From NCBI GenBank assembly GCA_964017155.1, contig OZ024861.1, forward strand, positions 20,902,713 through 20,966,712: DNA of 64,000 bases. Reading direction: 5' to 3'. Made by a program: the position numbers and the translations under genes. Positions 45,673-57,968 of this stretch are shown here, piece by piece. Below the pieces are notes generated by a model. That model saw only the letters and a list, made by a program, of their open reading frames with translations. It did no database searches and was not told the origin of the DNA. Positions within the stretch are counted from its first letter, which is position 1. Each line of letters begins with the position of its first letter. The stretch is from Oasisia sp. SBJ-2009. Its lineage: Eukaryota; Annelida; Polychaeta; Sabellida; Siboglinidae.

Positions 45673-48600
45673 TAAAGGCTTTTTCGCCTTTCCGAGGAAC
45701 GTTTTCGCTCGGTAAGCGCGTTTTCCCTTGGTAAACTCTTTTTCGCCTTTGCATCCGTCGCTTTCTCTCGGTAAGAAGCGTTACCGCCTTTCCGGAGCAC
45801 GTTTTGGCTAGGTAAACGTTTTCGCCTTTGTGAGGAATGTATCAGCTCGGTAAACGCGCTTTCGACTTTGGGAGCCACGCTTTCGCCCGGAAAACGCTTT
45901 TTCGCCTTTGCGAGCGATGTTTTGGCTCGGAAAAAGTTCGGTAAAAGTGTTTTCGCTTTTGCAGGCAACTGCTTCGCTTGGTAGACGCTTTTTCAACTTT
46001 GCGAGCGACATTGTTTTTGTGTTAATGTGTTTTCGCCTTTGAGAGGGACGATTTCGTTCGGTTAACTGGTGTTCGCTCGCTTATCACTTTTTCGCTCCGT
46101 AAGGCATTTTCGCATTTACAAATGTTATTTTCGCTAAGTAAAACCGTTTTCGCATTTGCAAGCGACGTCGTCGCTCGGTAAAGCGATTTCGCGTTTGCGA
46201 GCGATGTATTCCCTCGGTAAAGGCTTTTTCGGCTTTCCGGGGCACGTTTTTGCTAGGTAAACGCGTTTTCGCCTTTGGGAGGAATGTAAACGCGTTTCCT
46301 CCTTTGGGAGGCACGTTTTCCCTCGCAAAAAGCCTTTTCGCCATTTGCGAGCGACGTTTTCGCTCGGTAAACGAATTTTCGCCCGGTTAGCGCGTTTTCG
46401 CTCTATAGAGGCGTATTCACTCGGGAAACGCTTTTTCGCCTTTGCTTGAGTCGTTTCTCTTGAGAGAAAACCTGGCTCACAAAGTTGAAACTCGTTTACC
46501 GAGCGAAAACATCCCTCGCAAAGGCGATAAGCTTGTAATTAGACAAAACGTTTCACGTAAAGGCCAAAACGCTTCTTTCGAGCGAAGATTTCGCTCGCAA
46601 ATGCGAAAATGCTTTTTCCGAGCCAAAACGTGGCTCGCAGAGGCGGAAATGCATCTACCGTGCTAATGAGTCCCTCGCAAAGGCTTAGCAAGCGAAAACG
46701 AGCCCCGGAAATGCTGAAACTTTTTTATCGAGAGAAAGCGACACAAGCAAAGGCAAAAAGCGTTTCCCGAGCGAAAAGGCATATTAACGAGCGAATACGC
46801 GTCTCTATAGCGAAAAAGCGCTAACCGGGCGAAAAATCTTTTACCGAGCGAAAACGTCGCTCCCAAAGGCAGAAAAGCGTTTACCTAGCGAAAACGAGCG
46901 GAAACGGTTTTTACCAAGAGAAAACGACGCAAGCAAAAGCGAAGAAGCGTTTAACGAGGGAAAAAGCGTTTTCCGAGCAAAAACGCTTTACCCGAGTGAA
47001 AACGTAACTGGGAAAGGCGAAAAAGCCTTTACCGAACGAAAACGTCGCTCGCAAAGGCAAAAACGTTTCTACCGAGCTTAAACTTCGATCCTAAAGGCGA
47101 AAACGCTTTTATCTAGCGAAAATAACGTTTGCAAAGGCGTTTTCGCATTTGCGTGTGACGTTTTCGTTCGGATAACGCATTTTTCGCTGGTAGACGGGTT
47201 TTCGCCTGTGCGAGCGACGTTTTCGCTCGGTGAAAGCGTTTTCGGCTTTTCGAGAACGTCTTTCACTCAGAAAACACGTTTTCGTTCGGAAAACACGTAT
47301 TAGCTCCATCACCGCGTTTTCGCGTTTGCGTTTTCGCTCGGTTAAAAGCGTTTTCGAATTTGCGAGGTAGCTTTTCGTTCCATAAACCCTTTTTTGACTG
47401 CCAGCCAGATTTGTTGTCGGTAAAGGCGTTATTTTGTTTGCGAGCCAAGTTTTCGCTCGGTGAACGCGTTTTCGCCTTTGCGTGGCTCGGAAATGCGAAA
47501 AAGTTTGTTATTGAGCGAAAATGTCGTGATCAAATGCGAAAATCCGTCTATGGAGCGAAAACATCGCTTGCAAAGGCGAAAACGCGACTACCCAGAAAAA
47601 ACGGCGCTCGAAAAGACATACGCATTAATCGAAGGAAAACGTCGCTCACAAAGTCGAAAAGGCACTCCGCCTTTCCGTTTTCGCTATTTAGACGCTATTT
47701 AAAGCTCGTTAATTTGCGCTTTCGCTCGGGAAGAAGTTTCCGCCTTTCCGGGGCACGTTTTCGCTTGGTAAACGCTTTTTTGCCTTTCCGAGCCACGTTT
47801 TAACTCGGCAATCGCGTTTATCGCTCAGTTCGCTTAGTGAGCGTCGTTTTTGCTCGGTGAACGCATTTTGGTGTTTAAGAAGTACGTTTTTACTCGGTAA
47901 AGGTGTATCCGCTCGGTAGAGACGTTTTCGCTCGGTAAACGCGTTTTGGAATTTGTGAGCGTTTTAGCTGTTTTCGACTTACACAGAGAATATGTCTCCC
48001 GCAAAGGAGCAAAAGCATCTATCGAGCGAAGACGTTGCTTTCAAAAGCGAAATCACGTTTAACGAACGAAAACGTTGCATGCTAACGCAGCCATTTGCGA
48101 GCGACGTTTTCGCTCGGTAAACGAATTTTCGACCGGTTAGCGCTTTTTCGCCTTTGCTTGAGTCGTTTCTCTCGGTAAAAAGCTTCCGCCTTTCCGGGGC
48201 ACGTTTTTCGTCGATAAACACGTTTTCGCATTTGTCAGCCACGTTTTCGTTCGGTTAACGCGAGCGAGCCACGTTTTCGCTGGGGTATAGGAGTTTCTGC
48301 TCGGTAGACACGTTTTCAATGGGTAAACGCGTTTTCGCCTTTTCATGCGATGTTTTAGATCTGTAAACGCGTTTTCGATTTTCCTTGCCACGTTTTCCCT
48401 CGATAAAAGTGTATACGCCTTTGTGAGCGGCGTTTTTGCTGGGTAGTCGCGATTTTCGCCTTGGCTCGCAAAGGCAATAACGCCTTTACCAATAAAAAAT
48501 CTGGCTGGCAAAGTCAAAAAAGGGTTTATGGAACGAAAAGCTGCCTCGCAAATTCGAAAACGCATTTACTGAGCGAAAACGTCGCTCGCAAAGGCGAATA

Positions 48601-49677
48601 CGCTTTTACCGAGTGAAAAGTCAAACGCGAAAACGCGTTGATGGCGCTAATACGCATTTTCCGAACGAAAACGTGTTTTTTCGAGGGAAAACGTCGCTCG
48701 AAAAGCCAAAAACGCTTTTACCGAGCGAAAACGTCACACGCAAATGCGAAAACGATTTAATCGAGAGAAATCATCGACCGCAAATGCGAAAACGGGTTTT
48801 CCGACCGAAAATGTCGCTCAGTAAACATATTTTCGTCTTTGCGAGGGACTTCTTCGCTCGGTTATGGTGTTTTTCGCTCGATAGACGCATTTTCGCCATT
48901 GCAAACGTTATTTTCGCTAGGTAAAAGCGGTTCCGCCTTTGCGATCGAAGTGTATGCTCGGTAGAAACGTTTTCGACTTTGCGAGCTACGACTTCGCTCG
49001 GTAAAGGCATTTCCGCCTTTCCGAATTATGTTTTCGCTCGGGGAACGCGTTTTCGCCTTTGTGAGAAATGTATTAGCTTGGTAAACGCGCTTCCGCCTTT
49101 GTGATCGACGTCTTCCCTCGGCAAACGCTTTTTCGCTTTTGCTTGCCTCGTTTTCTCTCGGAAAAAAGCGTTTCCGCCTTCTCGGGGCAAGTTTTCGCTA
49201 GGTAAACACGTTTTCACCTTTGCGAGGAATGTATTAGCTTGGTAAACGCGCTTCCGCGTTTGCGAGCGAAACCTTCGCTCGGAAGAAGCGCTTTGGCCTA
49301 TACGCGGGACGTTTTCTTTATTTACAAGCTTTTCGCCTTTGGGAGGGATATTTTCGCTCGGTAAACGAGTTTTCGACTTTGTGAGCTACGTTTTCGCTCA
49401 ATAAATGCATTTTCGCAGTTGCGAACGACGTAATAACACCGTAATCGCGTTTATCGCGTTGTCACTTTTGCGGTGTCCGAATTCCTTCGATAAACGCGTT
49501 GCTGCGTTAGCAAGCAACGTTTTCGTTCGGTAAACGTGTTTTGGCCTTTGAAAGGAATGTTTCCGCTCGGTACACGCTTTTGCTGCTTTGCGAGAGACAT
49601 TATTCTTTCGGTAAGTCCAAAACAGAGCTAAAACGTCGCTCACAAAGTCGAAAACGTGTCTACCGAGCGGAAACACC

Positions 49678-50302
49678 CATACGACAAGACGCGCAGGACC
49701 AAATGCCTATAATGTCCTTATCGTCTTCCCCGAAAAACACCGGGTGCACCCACGCCTGGCACAGATTACATTGATACATTTGATGGTTGTCCTTGCCGTT
49801 GAGTATGCAGGTCTTCACGCAGTATTTCCAGTTGTCTGCGTGCTTATCTTTCGCAGCTTTCCGGCGCGCTTTTCTTGCCTTGTCACTCACCGCGTTACAA
49901 ATGATGTCTACTAGCGGCAGATGTACCGGTAGTACAGGTGATCCGCAACAGTTTTCACCTGAACTGTTAGCCACCGGGCAAGAGTCGTTGTCTACGGTTG
50001 TTCAGGCGGAACCGGTAAAATTGGTTACAGCTAAGCTGATGTTATTGCTTTTAACTATTGTTCGTTTACCTGGTAGAGTCACCCGTTGGGCGACAAAAGG
50101 CCCAAACATCCAGCTAAATATTTAAAATACTTAAAATCTTTCACATCGGCTCGGCCTAATGAAAGATGTCACGTAAACGTGTATTCGTAAGGTGATCAAC
50201 ACGTATATCAAGAGTCACTATTAAGACCGACTAAAACTGGCAGAAATACTTAATTGAAACTAGCACTTCGTAAACACGTCTAGCACTTGCAGTGGGGTGG
50301 AG
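49678..50302 (-). mobile_element. Truncated CR1-like ORF1 fragment at right border of family A
   Basis: Mirror of 36768-37371 with the same breakpoint to family A after SCASCRM. The PHD-bearing frame (about 49676-49974 minus) is open, with CHLC-type positions present (YQCNLC) and WSCASC intact, but the histidine-cysteine part reads VHPVFF, losing one zinc ligand. Confidence 0.85.
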
Positions 50303-52386
50303 CATGTATCTACATATATTTATGTAAATCTGTCTCGTCAGCGTTTTCTACATCTATTCATAATTCAGTTTCGTCCGCGTGTATCTCAGTGTGTTGATAT
50401 TAGTTTGTATCGACCGGGTGTATCTACGTCTATTCATATCAATCTGTCTCATCCGCGTGTATCTATATCTATTCATATAATCTGCCTCGTCCGCATGTTT
50501 CTAAGTTTATTCATGTCAGTCTCGTCCGGGTATATCTAAGTCTATGCATATCAGTCAGTCTCAGTCGCGTGTATTTAAGTCTATTCCTACCAGTCAGTCT
50601 CTTCCGCGTGTATACAAGTCTATTGATATAACTATCGTGTCTTTGTATAAGTCTGTTCCGTCCGCGTGTATCTATGTTTATTCATACATGTCCGTCTTAT
50701 CCACGTGTATCTACATATATTCATATTAGTCTGCCTCGTGTATCTACGGTAATTCATATAAGTCAGTCTCGTCCGCGGGTACCTAAGTCTATTCATGAAA
50801 ATACGTCTGATCTGCGTGTATCTAAGTCCTCGTCCGCATGTTTCTAAGTCTATTCTTATAAATCAGATTCGTCCGCCTGTCTCTACGTCACTTCATATAT
50901 AAGTCAGACTCGTCCCCGAGTATCTAGATCTATTCAGATCAGCAGTCTCGTTCGCGTGTATCTAAATCTATTCATATAAGTCAGTCTCGTCCGAGTGTAT
51001 CTAAGTCTATTCATATAAGTCAGTCTCTTCCGCGTATATCTAAGTCTATACTATCTAGTCAGTCTCAGTCGCGTGGATTTAAGTCTATTCCTATCAGTCA
51101 GTCTCTTCCGCGTGTATACAAATCTACTGATATATAACTCTCGTCTCGTCCGAGTGTATCTACGTGTCTTTGTATAAGACTGTACCGTCCGCGTGTATCT
51201 ACGTTTATTCATACATATCCGTCTTATCCACGTGTATCTACATCTATTCATATACGTCAGTATCGTCCTCGTGTATCTAAGTCTATTTTTAGAAACAGTC
51301 TCAGTCGCGTGTATTTAAGTCTGTTCATACAAGTCAGTCTCTTCCGCATGTATCTAAGTCTATTTATATCAGTCAGTCTCGTGCGCGTGTATTTACGTCC
51401 ATTCATATAAATATCTGACACGCCTGTATCTACTTGTATTGACACAAGTCTTGTATCGTCCGCGTTTACCTGTCAATTCGTTTAAGTCAATTTCGTCCGC
51501 GTGTATCTAAGTCTATTCACATCAGTCAGTCTACTCCGCCCTTTATGTAAGTCTATTCAATCATGTCAGTCGCGTCCGCGTGTATCTAAGTCTGTCTTTC
51601 CATATAAATCTGTCTCGTCCGCGTCTATCTACGTTTACTCGTATAAGTCAGTCTTGCCGCGTGTGTCTCGTATATATAAAATAAGTATGTCTCGTCGACG
51701 TGCATCTACGTCTATTCATAGAAGTGTGTTTCTTCCGCATGTATCTACATCTCTACGTATAAATCTGTGTCGTCCGCATGTATTTACCCGGGTATGTCTA
51801 TTTATAGGTCAGTCTCTTTCGCGTGTTTCTACGTGTATTCATATTAGTCTGTATCGTCCGCATGTATCTACGTTTATTCATATCAAAATGTATCGTCCGC
51901 TTGTATCTCCATCTATTCAAATAACTCTACCTCGTCCGCGTGTATCTACACTTATTCGTACCAATCAGACTCGTATACGTGTATCCACGTCTATTCAAAA
52001 AATCTGGCTCGTCCGTTAACATCTACGTTAATTCATATCACTCAATCTCAATCCGCGTGTAACTATGTCTATTATTAGAATGCAACTCGGCCACGTGTGT
52101 ATAAGTTCTTCATCTTAGTCTTTTTCGTCCGCGTGTGTCTAAGTCTATTCGTATACGTCTGTCTCGTCCGCGTATCTCAGTCTATTCAAACAATTCAGTC
52201 TCGTCCTCGTGTATCTATGTCTACATATATCTACGTGTATCTACGTCTATTCATTTGAGTTTGTCTGGTTCGAGTGTATTGCTGTCTATTCATATAAATT
52301 AGTCTCGTCCGCGTGTATTTACGTCTATTCATATAAGTCTGTCTCGTCCGCGCGTATTTCAGTCTATTCGTGTCAGACTCGTCCCT
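50303..52386 (-). repeat. Family B minisatellite, right proximal array 1 (extra unit)
   Basis: About 2.08 kb of ~39-bp units in reverse orientation, with the single-copy landmarks of the higher-order block. It contains the unoccupied CR1 target site at 52294-52300. It has no counterpart in the left arm beyond the one array there. No gene. Confidence 0.88.
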
Positions 52387-52740
52387 GAACAGCGACTCGA
52401 GGTGGGATGTCTTCTCGAGTAGACGCTCCACGAATGTCGGTAGCATACGACATGACGCGCAGGACCAAATGCCTATAATGTCCTTATCGTCTTCCCCGAA
52501 ACACTCCGGGTGCACCCACGCCTGGCACAGATTACATTGATACATTTGATGGTTGTCCTTGCCGTTGAGTATGCAGGTCTTCACGCAGTATTTCCAGTTG
52601 TCTGCGTGCTTATCTTTCGTAGCTTTCCGGCGCGCTTTTCTTGACTTGTCACTCACCGGGTTACAAATGATGTCTACTAGCGGCAGATGTACCGGTAGTA
52701 CAGGTGATCCGCAACAGTTTTCACCTGAACTGTTAGCCAC
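52231..52740 (-). pseudogene. PHD-finger ORF1 fragment frame fused to minisatellite
   Basis: A 169-residue frame. The N-terminal ~120 residues are the best preserved PHD copy of this fragment family: KYCVKTC, CNLC, WVHPECF, then IWSCASC with the canonical Trp. After HLESLF the frame crosses the junction at 52387 into family B and continues as 13-residue Arg/Thr/Tyr repeats until a stop. The start at TGG/GTG-like codons is not convincing, and no promoter is visible. It illustrates how retroelement domains and stop-free repeats can fuse; I do not claim expression. Confidence 0.7.
52294..52300. other. Empty target site of the CR1-like element
   Basis: CATATAAATTAGTCTCGTCC is continuous here. 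In the right arm the same sequence is split at ATAAATT by the 4.5-kb CR1-like element (55330-59853). A second empty site is at 63612-63618. Confidence 0.82.
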
Positions 52741-53073
52741 CGGGCAAGAGTCGTTGTCTACGGTTGTTCAGGCGGAAACGGTAAAATTGGTTACAGCTAA
52801 GCTGATGTTATTGCTTTTAACTATTGTTCGTTTACCTGGTAGAGTCACACGTTGGGCGACAAAAGGCCCAAACATCCAGCTAAATATTTAAAATACTTAA
52901 AATCTTTCACATCGGCTCGGCCTAATGAAAGATGTCACGTAAACGTGTATTCGTAAGGTGATCAACACGTACATCATCATAAGAGTCACTATTAATACCG
53001 ACTAAAACTGGCAGAAATACTTAATTGAAACTAGCACTTCGTAAACACGTCTAGCACTTGCAGTGGGGTGGAG
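52387..53073 (-). mobile_element. CR1-like ORF1 fragment, right arm middle copy
   Basis: Extends from the leader (53073, CACTTGCAGTGGGGTGG) to the HLESLF codons at 52387, then directly family B. It is the intact form of the junction of which 25809-25826 and 63705-63722 are relics. Confidence 0.87.
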
Positions 53074-55329
53074 CATGTATCTACATCTATTTATGTAAGT
53101 CTGTCTCGTCAGCGTTTTCTACATCTATTCATAATTCAGTTTCGTCCGCGTGTATCTCAGTGTGTTGATATTAGTTTGTATCGACCGCGTGTATCTACGT
53201 CTATTCATATCAATCTGTCTCATCCGCGTGTATCTATATCTATTCATATAATCTGCCTCGTCCGCATGTTTCTAAGTTTATTCATATGTCAGTCTCGTCC
53301 GGGTATATCTAAGTCTATGCATATCAGTCAGTCTCAGTCGCGTGTATTTAAGTCTATTCCTACCAGTCAGTCTCTTCCGCGTGTATCCAAGTCTATTGAT
53401 ATAACTCTCCTGTTCCGTCCGCGTGTATCTATTTTTATTCATACATGTCCGACTTATCCACGTTTATCTACATCTATTCATATACATCAGTATCGTCCTC
53501 GTGTATCTACGTATATTTATATTAGTCTGTCTCGTCCTCGTGTATCTACGGTAATTCATATGTCAGTCTCGTCCGCGTGTATTTAAGTCTGTTCATACAA
53601 GTCAGTCTCTTCCGCATGTATCTAAGTCTATTTATATCAGTCAGTCTCGTCCGCGTGTTTCTACGTCCATTCATATAAATATATCTCACACGCCTGTATC
53701 TACTTGCATTGTCCGCGTTTACCTGTCAATTCATTTAAGTCAGTCTCGTCCGCGGGTACCTAAGTCTATTCATGAAAATACGTCTGATCTGCGTGTATCT
53801 AAGTCCTCGTCCGCATGTTTCTAAGTCTATTCTTATAAATCTGGTTCGTCCGCCTGTCTCTACGTCAATTCATATAAGTCAGACTCGTCCCCGAGTATCT
53901 AGATCTATTCAGATCAGCAGTCTCGTTCGCGTGTATCTAAATCTATTCATATAAGTCAGTCTCTTCCGCGTATATCTAAGTCTATACATATCAGTCAGTC
54001 TCAGTCGCGTGGATTTAAGTCGATTGATATAACTCTCGTTTCGTCCGAGTGTATCTACGTGTCTTTGTATAAGTGTGTACCGTCCGCGTGTATCTACGAT
54101 TATTCATACATGTCCATCTTATCCACGTGTATCTACATCTATTCATATACGTCAGTATCGTCCTCGTGTATCTACGTATATTCATATTAGTCTGTCTCGT
54201 CCTCGTGTATCTTAATCTATTCATATCAGCAGTCTCGTCCGAGTGTATCTATGTGTTTTCATATAAATCACTCTCATCCCGTGTGTTTGAGTCTATTCAT
54301 ATAAGTCAGTGTCGTCCGCGTTTCTCTAAGTCTATTCACATCAGTCAGTCTCTTCCGCGTGTATCTACGTCTCTTCATATATCGTCCGCGTGTATCCATG
54401 TTTATTCATATAAGACTGTCTTTTCCGCGAGTATCTACGTCTATTCATACACGTCAGTCTCGTCTGCTTGTATCTATATATATTCATAATTAACTCTGTC
54501 TCGTCCGCATGTATCTAAGTCTATTCATATCAGTCAGTCTACGTCGCCTTTATTTAAGTCTATTCATTCATGTCAGTCGCGTCCGCGTGTATCTAAGTCT
54601 GTCTTTTTATGTAAATCTGTCTCGTCCGCGTGTATCTACGTTTACTCGTATCAGTCAGTCTGGCCCGCATGTATCTACGTCTATTCATATATGTCTGTCT
54701 TGTCCGCTTGTATCTCGTATATATAAAATAAGTCTGTCTCGTCCACGTGCATCTACGTCTATTCATAGAAGTGTGTCTCTTCCGCATGTATCTACGTCTC
54801 TACGTATAAATCTGTGTCGTCCGCATGTATTTACCCGGGTATGTCTATTTATAGGTCAATCTCTTCCGCGTGTATCTACGTGTATTCATATTAGTCTGTA
54901 TCGTACGCATGTATCTACGTTTATTAATTTCAAAATGTCTCGTCCGCTTATATCTCCATCTATTCATATAACTCTACCTCGTCCGCGTGTATCTACACCT
55001 ATTCATACCAATCTGACTCGTATACGTGTATCCACGTCTATTCAAAAAATCTGGCTCGTCCGCTAACATCTACGTCAATTCATATCACTCAATCTCAATA
55101 GAAGACAACTAGGCCGCGTATATATAAGTCCTTCATCTTAGTCTTTTTCGTCCGCGTGTGTCTAAGTCTATTCGTATACGTCTGTCTCGTTCGCGTATCT
55201 CAGTCTATTCATACAATTCAGTCTCGTCCTCGTGTATCTTTGTCTACATATATAACTCAGTCTCGTCTGCGTGTATCTACGTCTATTCATTTGAGTCTGT
55301 CTGGTCCGAGTGTATTGCTGTCTATTCAT
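53074..55329 (-). repeat. Family B minisatellite, right proximal array 2
   Basis: About 2.26 kb, mirror of 33983-36767 and direct copy of 50303-52386 (offset about 2771 at its start). It ends at the CR1-like insertion. No gene. Confidence 0.9.
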
Positions 55330-55555
55330 ATAAATTGATTGGATTGCGCATGCGTCAGGTGTAGTCAACTCTTTTTTTTCCCGCTGCACAAAATAGCCAA
55401 ATTCTCAAAATAAACCGATTGTCAACATCCCACATTAACGGACGAGTAAATGTACTAAGATAGTTAAACAGGCATCTAAATATAATCTAAATCAACAGCC
55501 CCCAAATCATAGATCCGTAAATTTATTCTACATAACAACCACCCTAAATTTTCCT

Positions 55556-55571
55556 AAACAAAATGGCGGAC
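55556..55571 (+). promoter_or_regulatory. YY1-like motif in CR1-like 5' UTR (right arm)
   Basis: ACAAAATGGCGGACAAG about 220 bp after the element start, identical to the left-arm copy. It is a candidate internal promoter element; activity is unknown. Confidence 0.4.
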
Positions 55572-55757
55572 AAGTAAACAAATAGTTAAAGCGCGCGAAA
55601 TAAAATCACTCACAAACCAACTCAATATAAATACGTAAATAACAGCTCATAACATATCACTTTAGTTTCGTAAAACCCCATCCTCTGTTCTCCCATTCCT
55701 GAACTAACAGGCCTTTTTTCGGGTGTATCATTATCACCCCTGTTTTTTTTTTTTTTT

Positions 55758-56862
55758 ATAAATATAATTGTTATTAAGGTGTAGGAATTACCAATAGTGG
55801 AAACTGGTGACACACCAGTACTGACACAAACATCTAGGTCTTTATGAGGTAGTTCATCAACAAAAAATAACGCTAAAAAACAGCATAAAGCAAATAAGAA
55901 ACTGGAGGTAAGTCAAGACCAAGATAGAGAGAATGATAAAAGTGTCTGCCACGACTGTAACCAAGAAGTAAAGAACAATGATAGAGGAATAGAATGCGAC
56001 ATCTGTAAGGGATGGTACCACAAGGAGTGCCAGAAAGTGTCGGATGCACTGTACCAAGTGCTGATTAGCGAAGAACAAAGACAGATCAGCTGGTATTGTT
56101 CGTCATGCCAAAGAGGGGCAAAGGCAATTATGACTCAGTTGCTAGTTATCACGAAAGACAAAATCAATTCGACCACAAGTTATCTGAAATGGAAAATAAA
56201 CATGACACATTAAACAACAGGGTGAGTGAAGTTGAGGATGCAGTTGCCAAAGTAGCAGATCTGCAGGCTCAGGCTGCAAACAAATCCCTTGCTACAAACC
56301 AGATTCCACCAATCCTAAATAAAGAAGAAGTAGTTGCCACAGTGTACACCCAAGTCAATGACAGGATAAATAGAAGGCAAAACATAGTGGTCTATAACGT
56401 GCCAGAGGGGACCAGTACCCTAAAAGCAGATAATGTAACTCACGATAGAGAACTTATGAAACAATTAACAGAACACACAACAGATGGACAATACCAGCCA
56501 GAGAGCCTCCAAGTACGGAGATTAGGGAGCAGAGCTAACACCGAGACTGGGACAGATGAGGCAAGAAGCCGGCCCCTGCTTGTGACCTTTCCAGGTGAAG
56601 ACAAAAAAGCTTCAGTCATGAAAAACTTACACAAACTAAAAAACAAAGGTGAACCCTTCAGTGAAATGGTCATTAAACATGATATGAGCAGGGAGGACAG
56701 AGAGAAGGAGCGACTATTGCAGAAAGAGGCAAGAGAAAAAACACAGCAGGAGCAGACTTCAAATTTGGTGTACATAGTAAGAGGTCGAAAAGGAGAAAGA
56801 CAAATAATCAAGGTAAAAAAAAGGAGCGAAATGAACAACCCAACTCAGGCACAAGTGTAGGG
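55758..56862 (+). pseudogene. CR1-like ORF1 with PHD finger and coiled coil (right arm)
   Basis: An N-terminal frame with PIVETGDTPVLTQTSRS stops at TGA 55845. The same frame reopens with a Lys-rich stretch and the PHD finger at about 55941-56112 (CHDC, CDIC, WYHKEC, WYCSSC: all eight zinc ligands present). A frame change just after CSSCQ leads into 56096-56860, the coiled-coil, RRM-like and basic C-terminal part ending NNPTQAQV. It is nearly identical to the left copy over this part. Different small indels right after the PHD in each arm make the ancestral joining uncertain. Confidence 0.83.
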
Positions 56863-56865
56863 GAA

Positions 56866-57968
56866 ATAATTGTGTGGTATTCTAATGCAGATGTATTAAC
56901 AAAAGAAAAACTAACAGAACTTAAATGTAGAATAAATAACAACTCCACTCCACCCCATATTATAGCTATATCAGAGGTAAAACCTAAACACTTTAAGAGA
57001 AAACTTACACTACAGGAATACAATCTGGAAGGCTATTCTATGGAAACCATAAATATGAATGAAAATAAAGGTAGAGGGATGATCCTATTTATCCACAATT
57101 CGCTACCGTTTCAAGCGCACCATTTTGAAGTTGATTTTAACGAGGCACTGTTTTGCACCTTGAAACTGAAGGGGAAGGAAACACTTCTGGTAGGCTCCTT
57201 TTATAGAAGCCCCAACAGCACTACTCAAAACAATGATAAACTTAATGAGCTAATAGAAAAAATAAGTGAAAACAAAAATTCACACGTCCTTCTACTTGGA
57301 GACTTCAATTACCCAAAGATTGATTGGAAAATAATGTGTACGTCGGTTCCAAGTTTAGAAGACAAAGAGTTTAAATTTATCGAAAATCTTCGAGATTGTT
57401 ATCTCATCCAACTGAGCCCACTAGAAGTAGAGGGACAACAGAGCCATCACTTCTTGACCTAGTAATCACCAGTTAGGATTCCGAAATTGTGTCTATTGAT
57501 ACAGCCTCAGCACTAGGGAAAAGTGACCACTCCATAATCAAAGTGATTCTTAACTGCACACCAATACATGAGCCGATCAGAAAAACTGTTTATAAATACG
57601 ATAAGGGAGACTACCCCAAAATGGAGGACATGTTAAGCATTGATTGGGATGCCGAATTTTTAGAACATGAGGGTGATGTGCAAGCACAATGGGACATTTT
57701 TACAATGAAACATAGAGAAGCTGTAGAAAGGTGTATACCTAAAAAGGTGATGTCAGAAAGAACAAAAAAATACCCGGTACCCCTAAATGTAAAAATAAGA
57801 GCTAAAATCAGAAGAAAAAATAGACTGTGGAAGAAATATCTTCTAACTAGAGATGTCCAAGCTTACCAGGAATACTGCAGATTACGCAATCAGGTTAGGA
57901 GGTTAACAAGAAAGGCACAAAAAATATATGAAAAAAGTATCATTAGCCAAATAAAAGAGAATCCTTAG
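56866..57968 (+). pseudogene. APE endonuclease and linker of CR1-like ORF2 (right arm)
   Basis: The endonuclease begins IIVWYSNADVLTKEKLTEL, with ISEVKPKH, GRGMILFIHNSL, VGSFYRSPNS, LLGDFNYPKIDW (segment complete here), a one-base loss near 57423 shifting frame before SLLDLVITS, a private TAG in place of the Glu codon after VITS (57473-57475), then GKSDHSIIKVIL and the basic linker, ended by another private stop TAG at 57966-57968 (Lys on the left). The domain order matches CR1 ORF2. Inactive. Confidence 0.87.

Larger units (their letters stand above)
37372..49677. repeat. Family A CpG-rich satellite (~40-bp unit) with about 20 strand switches
   Basis: Units of ~40 bp combine CGTTTACCGAGCGAAAACG with CTCGCAAAGGCGAAAACG and carry about eight CpGs each. 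Forward-oriented blocks (approx): 37455-39310, 39560-39690, 40705-40955, 41128-41530, 42326-42725, 43673-44470, 46460-47125, 47485-47665, 47990-48090, 48467-48800. The stretches between them are reverse-oriented, except two hybrid segments near 39316-39470 and 44549-44700. The translated Lys/Arg-rich repeats (AFTERKRRSQRRKR-like) are artefacts of the 120-bp register. No host gene or RNA gene in these 12.3 kb. Confidence 0.9.

Noticed and set aside
37372..49677. Lys/Arg-rich repetitive frames (for example FTERKRRSQRRKR repeats) that look like nuclear or histone-like proteins
   Set aside because: The 40-bp unit read in three registers produces the same residues every 120 bp, frames break at every orientation switch, and mirror frames exist on the other strand.
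37372..49677. CRISPR array
   Set aside because: Repeats of ~40 bp are contiguous variants without unique spacers, there are no cas genes, and the context is eukaryotic retrotransposons.
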